Of a DNA stretch of 54,205 nucleotides, positions 43,447 to 52,571 are shown one piece after another. A model generated the notes under the pieces. The model ran no database searches and was not told the DNA's origin. It saw nothing but the letters and a program-made list of their open reading frames with translations. A program made the position numbers and the translations under genes. Numbering within the stretch: position 1 is the stretch's first letter; every line of letters starts with the position of its first letter. Source of the stretch: Acidimicrobiaceae bacterium (GTDB lineage Bacteria; Actinomycetota; Acidimicrobiia; Acidimicrobiales; Aldehydirespiratoraceae); the NCBI GenBank assembly GCA_009843735.1, contig VYCW01000065.1, forward strand, positions 1 through 54,205, given 5' to 3'.

Positions 43447-45063
43447 TTGGACACTTCAGCACCGCCGCGCTCGAATGAGCCGGTGATGGGGGGTTCGAGC
43501 GGTCGGCTGGCGGTCGAGATGACCGGAGTCTCGAAGTCGTTCTTCGGTCAGAGCGCTCTCACCGACGTCGACTTCGAGGTCCGGTGGGGCGAGGTCCATG
43601 CGCTGCTGGGCGAGAACGGCGCGGGCAAGTCGGCGCTGTGCTCCATCCTGGCGGGCCTGTACCGGGCCGATCAGGGCTCGATCAGGATCGACGGAGACCT
43701 GGTCGACTTCCGCTCCCCCCACGACGCCCTGAACGCGCACGTCGGGATGGTGTACCAGGAGTTCCGGCTGGTCAACGAGTTCACAGTCGCCGAGAACGTC
43801 GTGCTGGGCGATCCCCGGCTGTCCCGCAGGCTCAAGTGGTCCGAGCTCGAGGAGTCCGTCGCCGAGGCGGCCGCCGCCTACGACATCGACACCGACCCCA
43901 GGCGGCTGGTCGGGGACCTGTCGGTGGGCGAGCGCCAGCGCATCGAGATCCTGAAGCTTCTCCACCGCGACGCGCGGGTGCTCGTCCTCGACGAGCCCAC
44001 GTCGGTGCTGACTCCCAGCGAGGTGCGCGAGCTGTTCCGTTCCATGGACGCACTCCGGCGCTCTGGACGGGCCGTGATCCTGATCTCTCACAAGATCAAC
44101 GAACTGCGGGCCTCGTCGGACCGGGTCACGATCATGAGGCAGGGCCGGAGGGTGGCGGTCGAGAAGCTCGAGGACATCACCAACGACGACCTCACCCGGC
44201 TCATGGTCGGCCGCAAGATCGCCGCGCCTCGCACGAGGCAGGCGCCGCCGGCTCTCGACCGGCCCGTGCTCGAGGTCCGGGGCCTCAACGTCACCAACCA
44301 GGACGGCAGGGTGGCGGTCGACTCATTCGATGCAGAAGTCCATCAGGGGGAGATACTCGGCATCGCCGGGATCGCGGGTAACGGCCAACGTGAGTTGGTC
44401 GAGGCTCTGGCCGGCCTCAAGCCGGTGCAGTCGGGGACGGTGAGGCTCCAGCGGCCGGGTGGAGCGTCCGAGGAGGACTCGGGCGACGCTGCCGGCGCCA
44501 TCGACGTCACCGGCATGTCACCCCGTGGTCTGATCGAGATCGGGATCGCCCACATACCCGAGGACCGGCGGGCCGTGGGCGTCGCGTCCGGTCTGGACGT
44601 CGGCGCGAACCTCTGCATGAAGAGCTATTGGAAGGAGCCCCTGAGCCGGCGCGGCGTGATGTCGAGGTCGGCGGTCCGAACGCTGGAGGAGGGTCTGAGG
44701 GGCGACTTCGACATCAGGGGCGGCAACCGCAACCTGCCGGTGAGCATCCTGTCGGGCGGGAACATCCAGAAGGTGATCCTGGCCCGGGAGCTGAGCCAGA
44801 GCCCGGCCGTGGTGATCGCCGCTTACCCGACCCGCGGCCTCGACCTGGGAGCCGTCGCCAACGTTCGCGACATCCTCATCGGTCAGCTCGAGACGGGCAC
44901 CGCGGTGGTGCTGGTGTCGGAGGACCTCGAGGAGTTGTTCATCATGTCCGACCGGCTGATCGTCCTCCACGCCGGCCGGATCATGGGCGAGTTCGAGCCG
45001 GCGGACTATGACCGCGAGACGGTGGGCGCGCTGATGTCGGGCGGCGTGGCCGCGGGGGACTAG
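43447..45063 (+). CDS. Double-domain ABC ATPase of the BMP-type importer
   Basis: A 538-residue protein with two ATPase domains. Domain 1 has Walker A GENGAGKS, signature LSVGERQRIEIL and Walker B VLVLDEPTSVL. Domain 2 has a Walker A-like GIAGNGQRE (no Lys), signature LSGGNIQKVILARE and Walker B-like AYPTRGLDLGA. Loss of the second Walker A Lys is usual in this class (YufO, RbsA-like). TTG at 43447 is the earliest start; ATG at 43486 is an alternative and neither has a strong ribosome binding site. It powers the permeases at 45066 and 46163. Confidence 0.9.
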   Translation: MDTSAPPRSNEPVMGGSSGRLAVEMTGVSKSFFGQSALTDVDFEVRWGEVHALLGENGAGKSALCSILAGLYRADQGSIRIDGDLVDFRSPHDALNAHVGMVYQEFRLVNEFTVAENVVLGDPRLSRRLKWSELEESVAEAAAAYDIDTDPRRLVGDLSVGERQRIEILKLLHRDARVLVLDEPTSVLTPSEVRELFRSMDALRRSGRAVILISHKINELRASSDRVTIMRQGRRVAVEKLEDITNDDLTRLMVGRKIAAPRTRQAPPALDRPVLEVRGLNVTNQDGRVAVDSFDAEVHQGEILGIAGIAGNGQRELVEALAGLKPVQSGTVRLQRPGGASEEDSGDAAGAIDVTGMSPRGLIEIGIAHIPEDRRAVGVASGLDVGANLCMKSYWKEPLSRRGVMSRSAVRTLEEGLRGDFDIRGGNRNLPVSILSGGNIQKVILARELSQSPAVVIAAYPTRGLDLGAVANVRDILIGQLETGTAVVLVSEDLEELFIMSDRLIVLHAGRIMGEFEPADYDRETVGALMSGGVAAGD

Positions 45064-45065
45064 CG

Positions 45066-46166
45066 ATGCGCAGGCTGGTGCTCGAGCAGCGAGCCACCCC
45101 GTCACGCACGTTCTCGCTGGCACTGCCCGTCCTGTCCGCGGTGGGCGCGCTCATTCTCGGGAGCATCCCTCTGGTGCTGATCGGCGCCGACCCGATCGAG
45201 GTGTACCGCCTGATGCTCACCAGTGCCTTCGGCAGCACTCGGGGCATCACCGACACCCTCACTGACGCCATGCCGATCATGCTGACCGGCTTGGCGGCGG
45301 TCGTGACGTTCCGCATGAACGTATGGAACATCGGAGCCGAGGGTCAACTCCAGATCGGGGCGGTGACCTCGGCCGGCGTCGCGCTCTGGCTCGGCGACGG
45401 CGCCAACACGGCGTTCGCGCTGGTTGCCATGATCCTCGCCGGAATGCTGGGCGGGAGCCTCTACGCAGGCTTGGTGGCGCTGCCGACCGCGACCTGGAAG
45501 GTCGACGAGGTGGTCTTGACCCTCATGATGAACTTCCTGTCGCTGGCGTTCATCAACTACCTGGTGTTCGGCAGCCACAGCCCGTGGCGTGACGCGTTCT
45601 CGATCAGCTTCCCCCGGGGCCAGCTCATTCCCGACAGCTCGCGCCTGCCCGACCTATCGGGCCGGCTGAACCTGGGCTTCGTCATCACGCTCGTAGTGGT
45701 GTTCCTCGTCGCTTGGCTGCTCAAGTACACGGTCTGGGGATACGAGTACTCGGTGGTGGCCGACTCGCGGGGAGCGGCCTCCTTCGCCGGCATCAACCAG
45801 TGGCGGATGATCGTCACGTCCTTCCTGATCTCCGGCGGCTGCGCCGGCCTAGGGGGCGCGGTGCTGGTCGGCGGCACGCTGGGGGCGATGGAGCCCCGGG
45901 CCCTGACCGGCCTCGGCTTCACCGGGATCCTGGTGGCGGCCCTGGGACGCATGTCGCCGACCGGTGTGATCCCGGCCGCGATCGTGCTGTCGGCCATCGT
46001 GTCGTCGGGTCCTGACCTGCAGCAGATCGGTGTGCCCGCCCCGTTGACGGTGGTGCTGCAGGGGCTCATCCTGGTGGTGATCGCCGGGGGCGAGTTCCAT
46101 CTCCGGTACCGCCTGGTGAGGGCCGGATCGCCAGCCCGGCAGGCCCATCGGGAGAGTGCGCCGTGA
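45066..46166 (+). CDS. BMP-type importer permease 1 (YufP-like)
   Basis: A 366-residue membrane protein of the RbsC/LivH-like permease fold. It has FRMNVWNIGAEGQLQIGAVTSAG, LPTATWKVDEVVLTLMMNFLSLAFINYLVFG, and SFAGINQWRMIVTSFLISGGCAGLGGAVLVGGTLG, which is the YufP-type pattern. ATG at 45066 lies 2 bases after the ATPase stop. Its stop overlaps the second permease start. Role: membrane channel for the substrate bound by the BMP lipoprotein. Confidence 0.9.
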   Translation: MRRLVLEQRATPSRTFSLALPVLSAVGALILGSIPLVLIGADPIEVYRLMLTSAFGSTRGITDTLTDAMPIMLTGLAAVVTFRMNVWNIGAEGQLQIGAVTSAGVALWLGDGANTAFALVAMILAGMLGGSLYAGLVALPTATWKVDEVVLTLMMNFLSLAFINYLVFGSHSPWRDAFSISFPRGQLIPDSSRLPDLSGRLNLGFVITLVVVFLVAWLLKYTVWGYEYSVVADSRGAASFAGINQWRMIVTSFLISGGCAGLGGAVLVGGTLGAMEPRALTGLGFTGILVAALGRMSPTGVIPAAIVLSAIVSSGPDLQQIGVPAPLTVVLQGLILVVIAGGEFHLRYRLVRAGSPARQAHRESAP

Positions 46167-47104
46167 ATGACACTGCCCTGGTGAGCATCATTGTCGCCGG
46201 CCTCCTGTTCGGCACGCCCCTGGTGTATGTGGCCATGGGGGAGCTCGTCTCGCAGCGGGCAGGAGTCATGAACCTCTCTCTGGACGGGATAATGCTGTTC
46301 AGCGCGGTGAGCGGCTACGGCGTCGCCGCCGAGACCGGGTCGCTGTGGCTGGCGCTGGCCACGTCGGTCCTGGTCGGCGCGTCGATTTCGGCATTGTTCG
46401 CGTTCCTGTCGATCACCCTGCGGGTCAGCCAGATCCTCGCGGCCCTCGGGCTGCTGGTGTTCACCTCCGGCATGTCGCAGTACTTGGGCCGCATCGGTGA
46501 CGAGCCGCTCATCGGACGGCTGTCGGGCGTCTCGATCGAGCCGTACACCACTGGCTCCCTCACCGACATCCCGCTGCTGGGACCGATCCTGTTCGGGCAC
46601 GACTTCGTGGTCTACGGGAGCTGGGTGCTGGTGGCGCTGACCCACTTCTACATCAATCACACCGAGCCTGGAATGCGGGTCCGTGCGGTCGGCAACGATC
46701 CCGCCAGCGCCGAGGCAGCGGGAGTGCGAGTGGCCCGGGTGCGGGCCGTGCACGTGATCATCGGCGGAGCGCTGGCCGGATTCGGCGGGGCCTACTACTC
46801 GCTCGGCCTCGTGCCGATCTGGCAGGAGAGGATCACATCGAACGCGGGGTGGCTCGCCATCGCGATCGTGCTTGCCGCCCGGTGGCGGCCGGTGGCGGCG
46901 TTCGTGGCCGCGTTCGTCTTCGGAGCCTCCATCAGGCTCGGGTTCACGCTTCAGGTGGTCGGCGCCAATGTCTCCCCGGAGCTGTTGAGCATGATCCCAT
47001 ATGTCCTGGCGATCGTGGCCGTGCTGCTCACCGCCCTGAGCCCCTCGCGCGGCCTCACCGAGCCCAAGGCTCTGGGCATCCCGTTCTTCCGCGAGCAGCG
47101 CTGA
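46163..47104 (+). CDS. BMP-type importer permease 2 (YufQ-like)
   Basis: A 313-residue permease: PLVYVAMGELVSQRAGVMNLSLDGIMLFSAVSGYG, LRVSQILAALGLLVFTSGMSQYLG, RVRAVGNDPASAEAAGVRVARVRAVHVIIGGALAGFGGAYYSLG, typical of YufQ-type partners. GTG at 46163 overlaps the stop of permease 1. The gene converges on the amidohydrolase at 47113 with 8 bases between. Confidence 0.9.
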   Translation: MNDTALVSIIVAGLLFGTPLVYVAMGELVSQRAGVMNLSLDGIMLFSAVSGYGVAAETGSLWLALATSVLVGASISALFAFLSITLRVSQILAALGLLVFTSGMSQYLGRIGDEPLIGRLSGVSIEPYTTGSLTDIPLLGPILFGHDFVVYGSWVLVALTHFYINHTEPGMRVRAVGNDPASAEAAGVRVARVRAVHVIIGGALAGFGGAYYSLGLVPIWQERITSNAGWLAIAIVLAARWRPVAAFVAAFVFGASIRLGFTLQVVGANVSPELLSMIPYVLAIVAVLLTALSPSRGLTEPKALGIPFFREQR

Positions 47105-47112
47105 GGGACGAA

Positions 47113-48525
47113 TCAGCCCCCGGCCCAGGACACCGAGAACCGCTCGAGACCAACCCGGTCGCTCAGGTTGGCTATGGCCCGCTCGGCTTCGGAGATGACC
47201 TCTTGTTCATCGACGGTGACGCAGCGTGCTTCCTCGACGACTACCCGGCCGTCGACCACGACCGTGCGGACATTGGCGCCGGTCACCGAGTTGACGACGG
47301 TGGTCGCCGTCTTCTGGCTGGGAACGCAGTTCGGGCCGGTCACGTCAACGACGACCAGGTCGGCCAGACGGCCCGGTGCCAGGACACCCACATCGAAGCC
47401 CGTGAACTCGGCTCCCCCCAGCATCGCAGTCTCCAGGACGGTCTCGCTGGTGATCACCGATGGATCCACGGCGAGCGCCCGGTGCACCAGAACCGTCTGC
47501 TTCATGACCTCGAAGGCGTCCTGCCGGTGGCCGACCGCGGGACCGTCGGTGCCGAGCCCGACCACCACGCCGGCGTCGAGCATCTCCAGCAGCGGCATGG
47601 TTCCGACTCCGAGAGACGCGTTCGACACCGCGTTGTGGGCTACTGCGGCTCCGGTGTCGGCCAGTGCCGCCACTTCGTCGGGAGTCACCCATATTGCATG
47701 GGCGAGGGTCGCCTCGGGACCCAGCAGGCCCTCGCGGTGCAGCCAAGCGATCGGCGTCGTCTGGTAGGCCCGCTCGTAGACGACAGGATCTCCCTTGGAT
47801 TCACAGCAGTGGGTGTGCCACTTGGTGCCGAAGCGCTGAGCGAGCTCCACGGAGCCCGCGATCATGTCCTGATCGTTGAAGGCGATGTTCAACGGCCCGG
47901 GCCAGAGCGCCACCAGCCGGTCGCTGGACCAGCCCGACAGCAAGTCGGCCATGATCGCGAGCTCCTCGCCGGTGGTGTAGTAGTTGGGTCGGGACCCGCT
48001 GTCGCGGAAGGCCATCGCAGGCGGACTCGTGCCGGTCATCCCTCTAGCGACCGCGCCGCGGATCCCCACCGACTCCATCGCGCCGGCCACCGCCACCGTC
48101 GTCTCGGGATCGGGGGGCATGTACTGGTTGTCGACCACGCAGGTGATCCCGGCCCGGACCGCCTCCAGTGCGGCCAGGCGCGTGCCGGCCACGACCTCGT
48201 CGCGACTGACCTCGTCGGCGACCGGGAACGTGAGCGTGGATAGCCAATCCCACGTTGTGAGACCCTCGCCGAGGCTCTTGATCAGCATCTGTGCAAGGTG
48301 GCTGTGACAATCAACGAATCCCGGTAGGACTACCGCGCCCGTGCAGTCGATGACTCGGCGCGCCGCGGAGGCGTCCACCCGGTCCGTGGCGTCGACGGCG
48401 ACGATGCGATTGCCGGCCACCGCGACCGCTCCGGGCTCGATCACCCGCCGGTCGTCGTCGAGGGTGACTACTGTCCCGCCGGACAGCACTAGGTCGCACT
48501 CGGGCGTAACTTGAGTCGCAGGCAT
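47113..48525 (-). CDS. TRZ/ATZ-type amidohydrolase (8-oxoguanine/guanine deaminase-like)
   Basis: A 470-residue metal-dependent hydrolase. The ligand motif GFVDCHSHLAQ holds His74 and His76; later ligands lie in WHTHCCESKGD, LAHAIWVTPDE and GLGTDGPAVGHRQD. The signature GHLAPGRLADLVVVD-like block closes the barrel. The subgroup covers guanine, 8-oxoguanine, SAH and atrazine-type deaminases or chlorohydrolases. ATG at 48525 has GGGAG at a good distance; the longer upstream frame overlaps the Rieske gene and is a shadow. It is the last gene of a minus-strand set with two Rieske genes and a ferredoxin. Confidence 0.85.
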   Translation of the reverse strand: MPATQVTPECDLVLSGGTVVTLDDDRRVIEPGAVAVAGNRIVAVDATDRVDASAARRVIDCTGAVVLPGFVDCHSHLAQMLIKSLGEGLTTWDWLSTLTFPVADEVSRDEVVAGTRLAALEAVRAGITCVVDNQYMPPDPETTVAVAGAMESVGIRGAVARGMTGTSPPAMAFRDSGSRPNYYTTGEELAIMADLLSGWSSDRLVALWPGPLNIAFNDQDMIAGSVELAQRFGTKWHTHCCESKGDPVVYERAYQTTPIAWLHREGLLGPEATLAHAIWVTPDEVAALADTGAAVAHNAVSNASLGVGTMPLLEMLDAGVVVGLGTDGPAVGHRQDAFEVMKQTVLVHRALAVDPSVITSETVLETAMLGGAEFTGFDVGVLAPGRLADLVVVDVTGPNCVPSQKTATTVVNSVTGANVRTVVVDGRVVVEEARCVTVDEQEVISEAERAIANLSDRVGLERFSVSWAGG

Positions 48526-48566
48526 CGCTTGCTCCCGTCTCGTTCCCGGCGTCCCGCAGCCGTCTG

Positions 48567-49664
48567 CTAGCCAGGTTCTGAAATCGTCTCGCCTCGGCTC
48601 TGCTCCAGTTGGCTGACGATCTCTCGCAGCCAGAGCCGGTACTCCAGCGAGTAGAGGTCCACGCCCCGGATGTGCAGTTCGGCCGCCAGGTCCTGGGGCA
48701 CGGCGTTCGGGCGCTGCGACTCGACGACCGGCCGGTCCTGTTCGTAGACCGTCATGTTCAGCACGGCATGGTCCTTGAACGCCGTGCCCGGCTCGCCGAA
48801 ATTCCTCGCCACCACCGTGAAGTTCCTCGTGCGGTCCGGCCCGAGGGGAGTAGCGCAGAAGAACTGGCTGAACGAGCTGGTGCCCGCACTGATGTCCAGC
48901 CGGACGGCCAATGGCATAGAGATGGTCCTCATGTTGGTCACCTCGACGAATTCGGAGTCGGTGTCGACCTCGGACCACTTGGACAGCCGGGCCGGCTGGA
49001 GCACCGGCTCGTCCTCCATCATGCACAGAGTCATCCCGTCGCGCCAGACCTTGTACGAGTTGATCTCGGGATGGTTGATGTCGCCGAGCCACCCGTCATG
49101 GACGAAGGCGAAGTGGCTGACGTCGGTGTAGTTCTCGATGCGTCTCGCAGCTGCGCAATTCCAGTCGACCACCGGGAACTCGACCCAGTAGTAGTCCGGG
49201 TCGCTGAACTGGGGGAAGTCGGGGATCGGGGCGAGGGGCTCGTCCTCGAGGCAGACCCAGATGAGCCCGTACCGCTCCTCAGCGCTGTAGGCGCGTACCG
49301 AGATGTCGAGCTTGTCGGCGAGGTCGGGCGCCTGCGGGACCAGCCTGCACCGGCCGGTGCCGTCGTACTGCCAGCCGTGGTAGGCGCAGCGAAGCCTCGT
49401 TCCCTCGGCGGTGACCGCACCCAGCGACAGCGCGGTGCCCCGATGGGCGCACAAGTCGTTGAAGGCCCGCACTCCTCCGTCGAGCCTCACGATCACCAAC
49501 TGCTGGTCGCACAGCTCGGCCTGCACGGGGTCGGCATCCACGTCGGAGGATCGGGCCACGGGGTGCCAGAAATGCCGGAACGTCTCGTAGATCCTGCGGT
49601 CGGTGTCCGCATCGATCACCGTCGACTCGAACTGGTTCCTGGCCAGGGTTCGCCGGTCGTTCAT
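48567..49664 (-). CDS. Rieske non-heme iron oxygenase alpha subunit, N-demethylase-like (paralog 2)
   Basis: A 365-residue paralog of the 40862 enzyme. Rieske ligands are Cys72, His74, Cys93 and His96; the iron site is ENYTDVSHFAFVHDG with Asp181, His184 and His189. ATG at 49664 has GAGGTGG upstream. Gene order on the minus strand is paralog 3 (51086), ferredoxin (49897), this gene, then the amidohydrolase (48525), with short gaps. It likely shares the ferredoxin. It lacks the acidic insertion of paralog 1. Confidence 0.87.
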   Translation of the reverse strand: MNDRRTLARNQFESTVIDADTDRRIYETFRHFWHPVARSSDVDADPVQAELCDQQLVIVRLDGGVRAFNDLCAHRGTALSLGAVTAEGTRLRCAYHGWQYDGTGRCRLVPQAPDLADKLDISVRAYSAEERYGLIWVCLEDEPLAPIPDFPQFSDPDYYWVEFPVVDWNCAAARRIENYTDVSHFAFVHDGWLGDINHPEINSYKVWRDGMTLCMMEDEPVLQPARLSKWSEVDTDSEFVEVTNMRTISMPLAVRLDISAGTSSFSQFFCATPLGPDRTRNFTVVARNFGEPGTAFKDHAVLNMTVYEQDRPVVESQRPNAVPQDLAAELHIRGVDLYSLEYRLWLREIVSQLEQSRGETISEPG

Positions 49665-49702
49665 GACGCTGCCACCTCGTGTTCCTTACCGGACGCCGGT
49701 GA

Positions 49703-49897
49703 TCATGCGTCCGCGGTGGACAGGGCGTTGACCGGACAGCAGGCCACCGCATCCAGGAGCGAGCGCTCCTCATCGGATCCGGGCGTCTCCTTGACGACGA
49801 TCATCGCTCCGTCGTCGTCAAGGTCGAACAGCGCGGGGGCGATCGTGGTGCACATTCCCGATCCGATGCACTTGTCCCAATCGACTTCAACTCTCAT
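49703..49897 (-). CDS. 3Fe-4S-type ferredoxin
   Basis: A 64-residue protein with CIGSGMC (Cys10 and Cys16) and a later CCPVNAL; the usual middle Cys of the first motif is Gly/Ser, as in 3Fe-4S ferredoxins that serve P450s and Rieske oxygenases in actinobacteria. GGAGGTGA is placed ideally before ATG at 49897. It sits between two Rieske genes and is the obvious electron donor. No ferredoxin reductase gene is seen in the window, so reduction must come from elsewhere. Confidence 0.9.
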   Translation of the reverse strand: MRVEVDWDKCIGSGMCTTIAPALFDLDDDGAMIVVKETPGSDEERSLLDAVACCPVNALSTADA

Positions 49898-49958
49898 CTG
49901 GTCACCTCCGAGTCTCTCTGGCTCTTCGCTGTCATGGTCGGCTTCGCAGCTCCCGGCC

Positions 49959-51086
49959 TCAGCTGCCGTCGGCAGGTACGAGTTCGTCGGCGAGTTCGAG
50001 CAACCACTTGCGGTAGCGCAAAGAGAACGTGTCCACGCCGGCCAGGTACATCTCCATCGACAGGTCCTCGGGCAGTTGCTCGGGGCGTTGCGATGAGACG
50101 ATCGGCTCGTCCTGCTCGTAGACGATCTTGTTCCACCCCGCGATCTCGTCGAAGATCGTCGACGCCGAGCCGAAGTTGCGGGCGCCGATGGTGAAGTTCC
50201 GGATCGTGGTGGCCGAGGTCGGAGTGGGATGGAAGAACAGGCAGTAGTCGTTTCCTTCGGTGTCGAACACTCTCAACAGCACCGTCAGCGGCATGAAGCA
50301 GTCCCATGTCTTCATGACCTCGAGGAACTCGCTTTCGGTCACGATCGACTTGTTCTTGCCTGCGCTGGCGGGCTCGAAGCATGGTTCGGCCAGCCTCATC
50401 TGCAGCACGTTGTGGGCCGTCTGCGACACCTCGTACTCGGGGATGGCCGGTTGGCGCGAGTCGCCCAGGTAGCCGTCGTGGACGAAGGCCAGATGGGCCG
50501 GATCGGTGTAGTTCTCGGTCCGCCGCACGGCGAAGGTGTGGTCCCACGAGGTAGACGGCACCGCGACCCAGTCGTAGGAGGGGTCCTCGAACTGGGGGAA
50601 CTCGGGCAGGGGGAAATGGGGATCGTCAGCCAGGCACACCCAGACCATGCCGTAGCGCTCGACGACGTTGTGGCTCTTGACGCGGGCCCTCAGCTTCCCG
50701 GCGAGATCCGGTCGCTGCGGTGCCAGCACGCATCGGCCGTCGCCGGCGTAGCGCCATCCGTGGTACGGGCACTGGATGGCCTCGCCGTCGTCGGAGGCGA
50801 CCACCTTGCCGAGGGACAATGCCGTGCCGCGGTGCGCGCACATGTCGTTCAGCACGACGGCCTCACCGTCCAGGCGCACCGCCACCAGTTGCTCGCCGCA
50901 GAGCCAGACCCGCTCGGGGGAGTCGGTCAACTCCTGCGAGTAGATGACGGGGTGCCAGAAGTGCCGGAGAGCCTGGTAGATGCGACCCTCGGCCTCGGCG
51001 TCCATCCGGTTGAGCCGCAGGTCGGCGAGACTCTGGTTCTTGGCCAACGCCCAATCGGTGTCCATTGCTGCTTCGACTGAGCTCAT
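49959..51086 (-). CDS. Rieske non-heme iron oxygenase alpha subunit, N-demethylase-like (paralog 3)
   Basis: A 375-residue paralog. Rieske ligands are Cys83, His85, Cys106 and His109; the iron site is ENYTDPAHLAFVHDG with Asp195, His198 and His203. The typical FWHPV and RNFTIGARNFG elements are kept. An ATG at 51065 would remove 7 residues and is possible; neither start has a clear ribosome binding site. It is the first gene of the minus-strand operon whose promoter is at 51157-51185. Confidence 0.87.
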   Translation of the reverse strand: MSSVEAAMDTDWALAKNQSLADLRLNRMDAEAEGRIYQALRHFWHPVIYSQELTDSPERVWLCGEQLVAVRLDGEAVVLNDMCAHRGTALSLGKVVASDDGEAIQCPYHGWRYAGDGRCVLAPQRPDLAGKLRARVKSHNVVERYGMVWVCLADDPHFPLPEFPQFEDPSYDWVAVPSTSWDHTFAVRRTENYTDPAHLAFVHDGYLGDSRQPAIPEYEVSQTAHNVLQMRLAEPCFEPASAGKNKSIVTESEFLEVMKTWDCFMPLTVLLRVFDTEGNDYCLFFHPTPTSATTIRNFTIGARNFGSASTIFDEIAGWNKIVYEQDEPIVSSQRPEQLPEDLSMEMYLAGVDTFSLRYRKWLLELADELVPADGS

Positions 51087-51156
51087 GTCACGCGGTGATT
51101 GACGCGGTCATCGTCTCTGGGCATTCGATCTCTATCCGCATTGGGGGGCTTGGCTG

Positions 51157-51185
51157 AGCTTACATGTACCATGCTTTACTGGCAA
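51157..51185. promoter_or_regulatory. Divergent promoter region with ACATGTA-type site
   Basis: On the minus strand TTGCCA (51180-51185) and TAAGCT (51157-51162) form a -35/-10 pair with a 17-base spacer. TTACATGTA (51160-51168) overlaps the -10 side, as in the promoter at 40799. On the plus strand TTGGCT (51150-51155) may serve the GcvT-like gene. One operator could control both directions. Confidence 0.5.
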
Positions 51186-51258
51186 TGGACTCGCGTCCAA
51201 GTCGATTGGCGTGGACCGATCCGAACGGAGACCTGCAGTGAGGGGAGGGTCCGCGGCG

Positions 51259-52530
51259 ATGTCTCGAATCGTTGATCAGGCCAGCTTCGGCCCCACGCCG
51301 CTCACGCCGCGGATGGGTCCGCTGAATCACGGCAACAAGTGGCACAGCTGGCGGGGGCTGCATATTCCCGACACCTACGAGGGGCTGAGCCCGGAACTGA
51401 GGGCACTCCACAATCGGGCGATCATCGAGGACAAGTCCCCGATGAACTACTACTCGATAGTGGGGAAGGATGCCGTCCGGTTCCTCGACTACTTGGTGAC
51501 GCGCGATGTGAGCAGGATTGAGACCGGGGCGGGCATCTACACGGTCTGGCTGGATGAAGGGGGCAAGGTTGTCATCGACACGCCCATATTCCGCGTCGGT
51601 GACTCCCACTACGTCACCATGGGAGGGATCCTGAGCAACTGGCTGGCTGAGCACGCGGGTTCCTACGACGTCGAGATCCGCGACGAGTCGGACGTGAAGA
51701 TGGTGATGCCGCTTCAGGGCCCCCTGTCCGGCGGGATCCTTGAGGCGGTGACGGGGGAGGACTGGTCCGGCGTCGACTTCATGCGAGGGCGTCCTGCCAC
51801 CATCGGCTCGGCCGGAGCCTGGGTGTGGCGAGCCGGTTATAGCTCTCAGTTGGGCTACGAACTGCACATCGATCGAAGTGACGCCGTCGAGGTATTCGAC
51901 GCCGTCATGCGGGCTGGGCGGGACTTCGGGCTGATGCCGATCGGCCAGAACGCGGTACAGGTGGCCCGCACCGAGGCCGGCCTCATCGTGCCCGGAATCG
52001 ACTACACCCGAGCAGGATCGGACCTGAACATCGCCTCGTACGCGTTGCTGGACGAGGGTGGTGTCGTCTCCCCCTTCGAGATCGGCCTTGGCCGGTTCGT
52101 GAACTTCGACAAGCCCTCCGGCTTCATCGGCAGGGAGGCGCTGCTCGACGAGCAGGCACGAGGGGGGCCCGCCAGAAGGCTGGTCGGGCTCGATGTGGCC
52201 TGGCAGGACATCGTGTCGCTGTACGGCGAGGCTGGTGAGGCTCCAGAGGTCACTCGACGCGTCGACTACCGCCGCCACCGGGTCTTGCACGACGGCGATG
52301 TCGTTGGGAAGGCGACCAGTCTGTGTTGGAGCCCGACGATCCGCCGCGAGATTGCCCTGGGCCAGGTCGATCGAGGCTGCTCCGGCATCGGGACATCACT
52401 CACCATGGAGTGGAGGGAGCACGGATGCGCCCTGACCTCCGAACTTCTCGATGATGTGGTGAGCGGGACCGTCCGAGCGACCGTGGTGCCGCTCCCGTTC
52501 GTGTCCAAGGCCGGGAAGTTCACCGCCTGA
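51259..52530 (+). CDS. LigM/GcvT-like tetrahydrofolate-dependent demethylase
   Basis: A 423-residue GcvT-family protein. It has the N-terminal folate-barrel pattern with RNAIIEDKSPMNYY-like segment, GKDAVRFLDYLVTRDV, YTVWLDEGGKVVIDTPIFRVGDSHYVTMGG, SSQLGYELHID, and the C-terminal SPFEIGLGRFVNFDKPSGFIGREALLDEQ. Layout and C-terminal VRATVVPLPF resemble LigM (O-demethylase) more than GcvT of the glycine cleavage system. It would move a methyl or methylene group to THF. ATG at 51259 is favoured over GTG 51211 because GGGGAGGG precedes it. It is divergent from the Rieske operon. Confidence 0.82.
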   Translation: MSRIVDQASFGPTPLTPRMGPLNHGNKWHSWRGLHIPDTYEGLSPELRALHNRAIIEDKSPMNYYSIVGKDAVRFLDYLVTRDVSRIETGAGIYTVWLDEGGKVVIDTPIFRVGDSHYVTMGGILSNWLAEHAGSYDVEIRDESDVKMVMPLQGPLSGGILEAVTGEDWSGVDFMRGRPATIGSAGAWVWRAGYSSQLGYELHIDRSDAVEVFDAVMRAGRDFGLMPIGQNAVQVARTEAGLIVPGIDYTRAGSDLNIASYALLDEGGVVSPFEIGLGRFVNFDKPSGFIGREALLDEQARGGPARRLVGLDVAWQDIVSLYGEAGEAPEVTRRVDYRRHRVLHDGDVVGKATSLCWSPTIRREIALGQVDRGCSGIGTSLTMEWREHGCALTSELLDDVVSGTVRATVVPLPFVSKAGKFTA

Positions 52531-52531
52531 T

Positions 52532-52564
52532 CCGCTGGTGAGCGGGTTCGGCGCGGCCGGCGCC
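52532..52564. terminator. Two small hairpins between convergent genes
   Basis: CCGCT/AGCGG (52532-52536 with 52541-52545) and GGCGC/GCGCC (52550-52554 with 52560-52564) are perfect 5-base stems in the gap between the convergent GcvT-like and GntR genes. No T tract, so this is a weak call. Confidence 0.3.
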
Positions 52565-52571
52565 GGTCCCG

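Noticed and set aside
44250..45000. Second ATPase domain of the BMP transporter lacks the Walker A lysine
   Set aside because: Degenerate second ATP sites are usual for this class of nucleoside and sugar double-domain ATPases.
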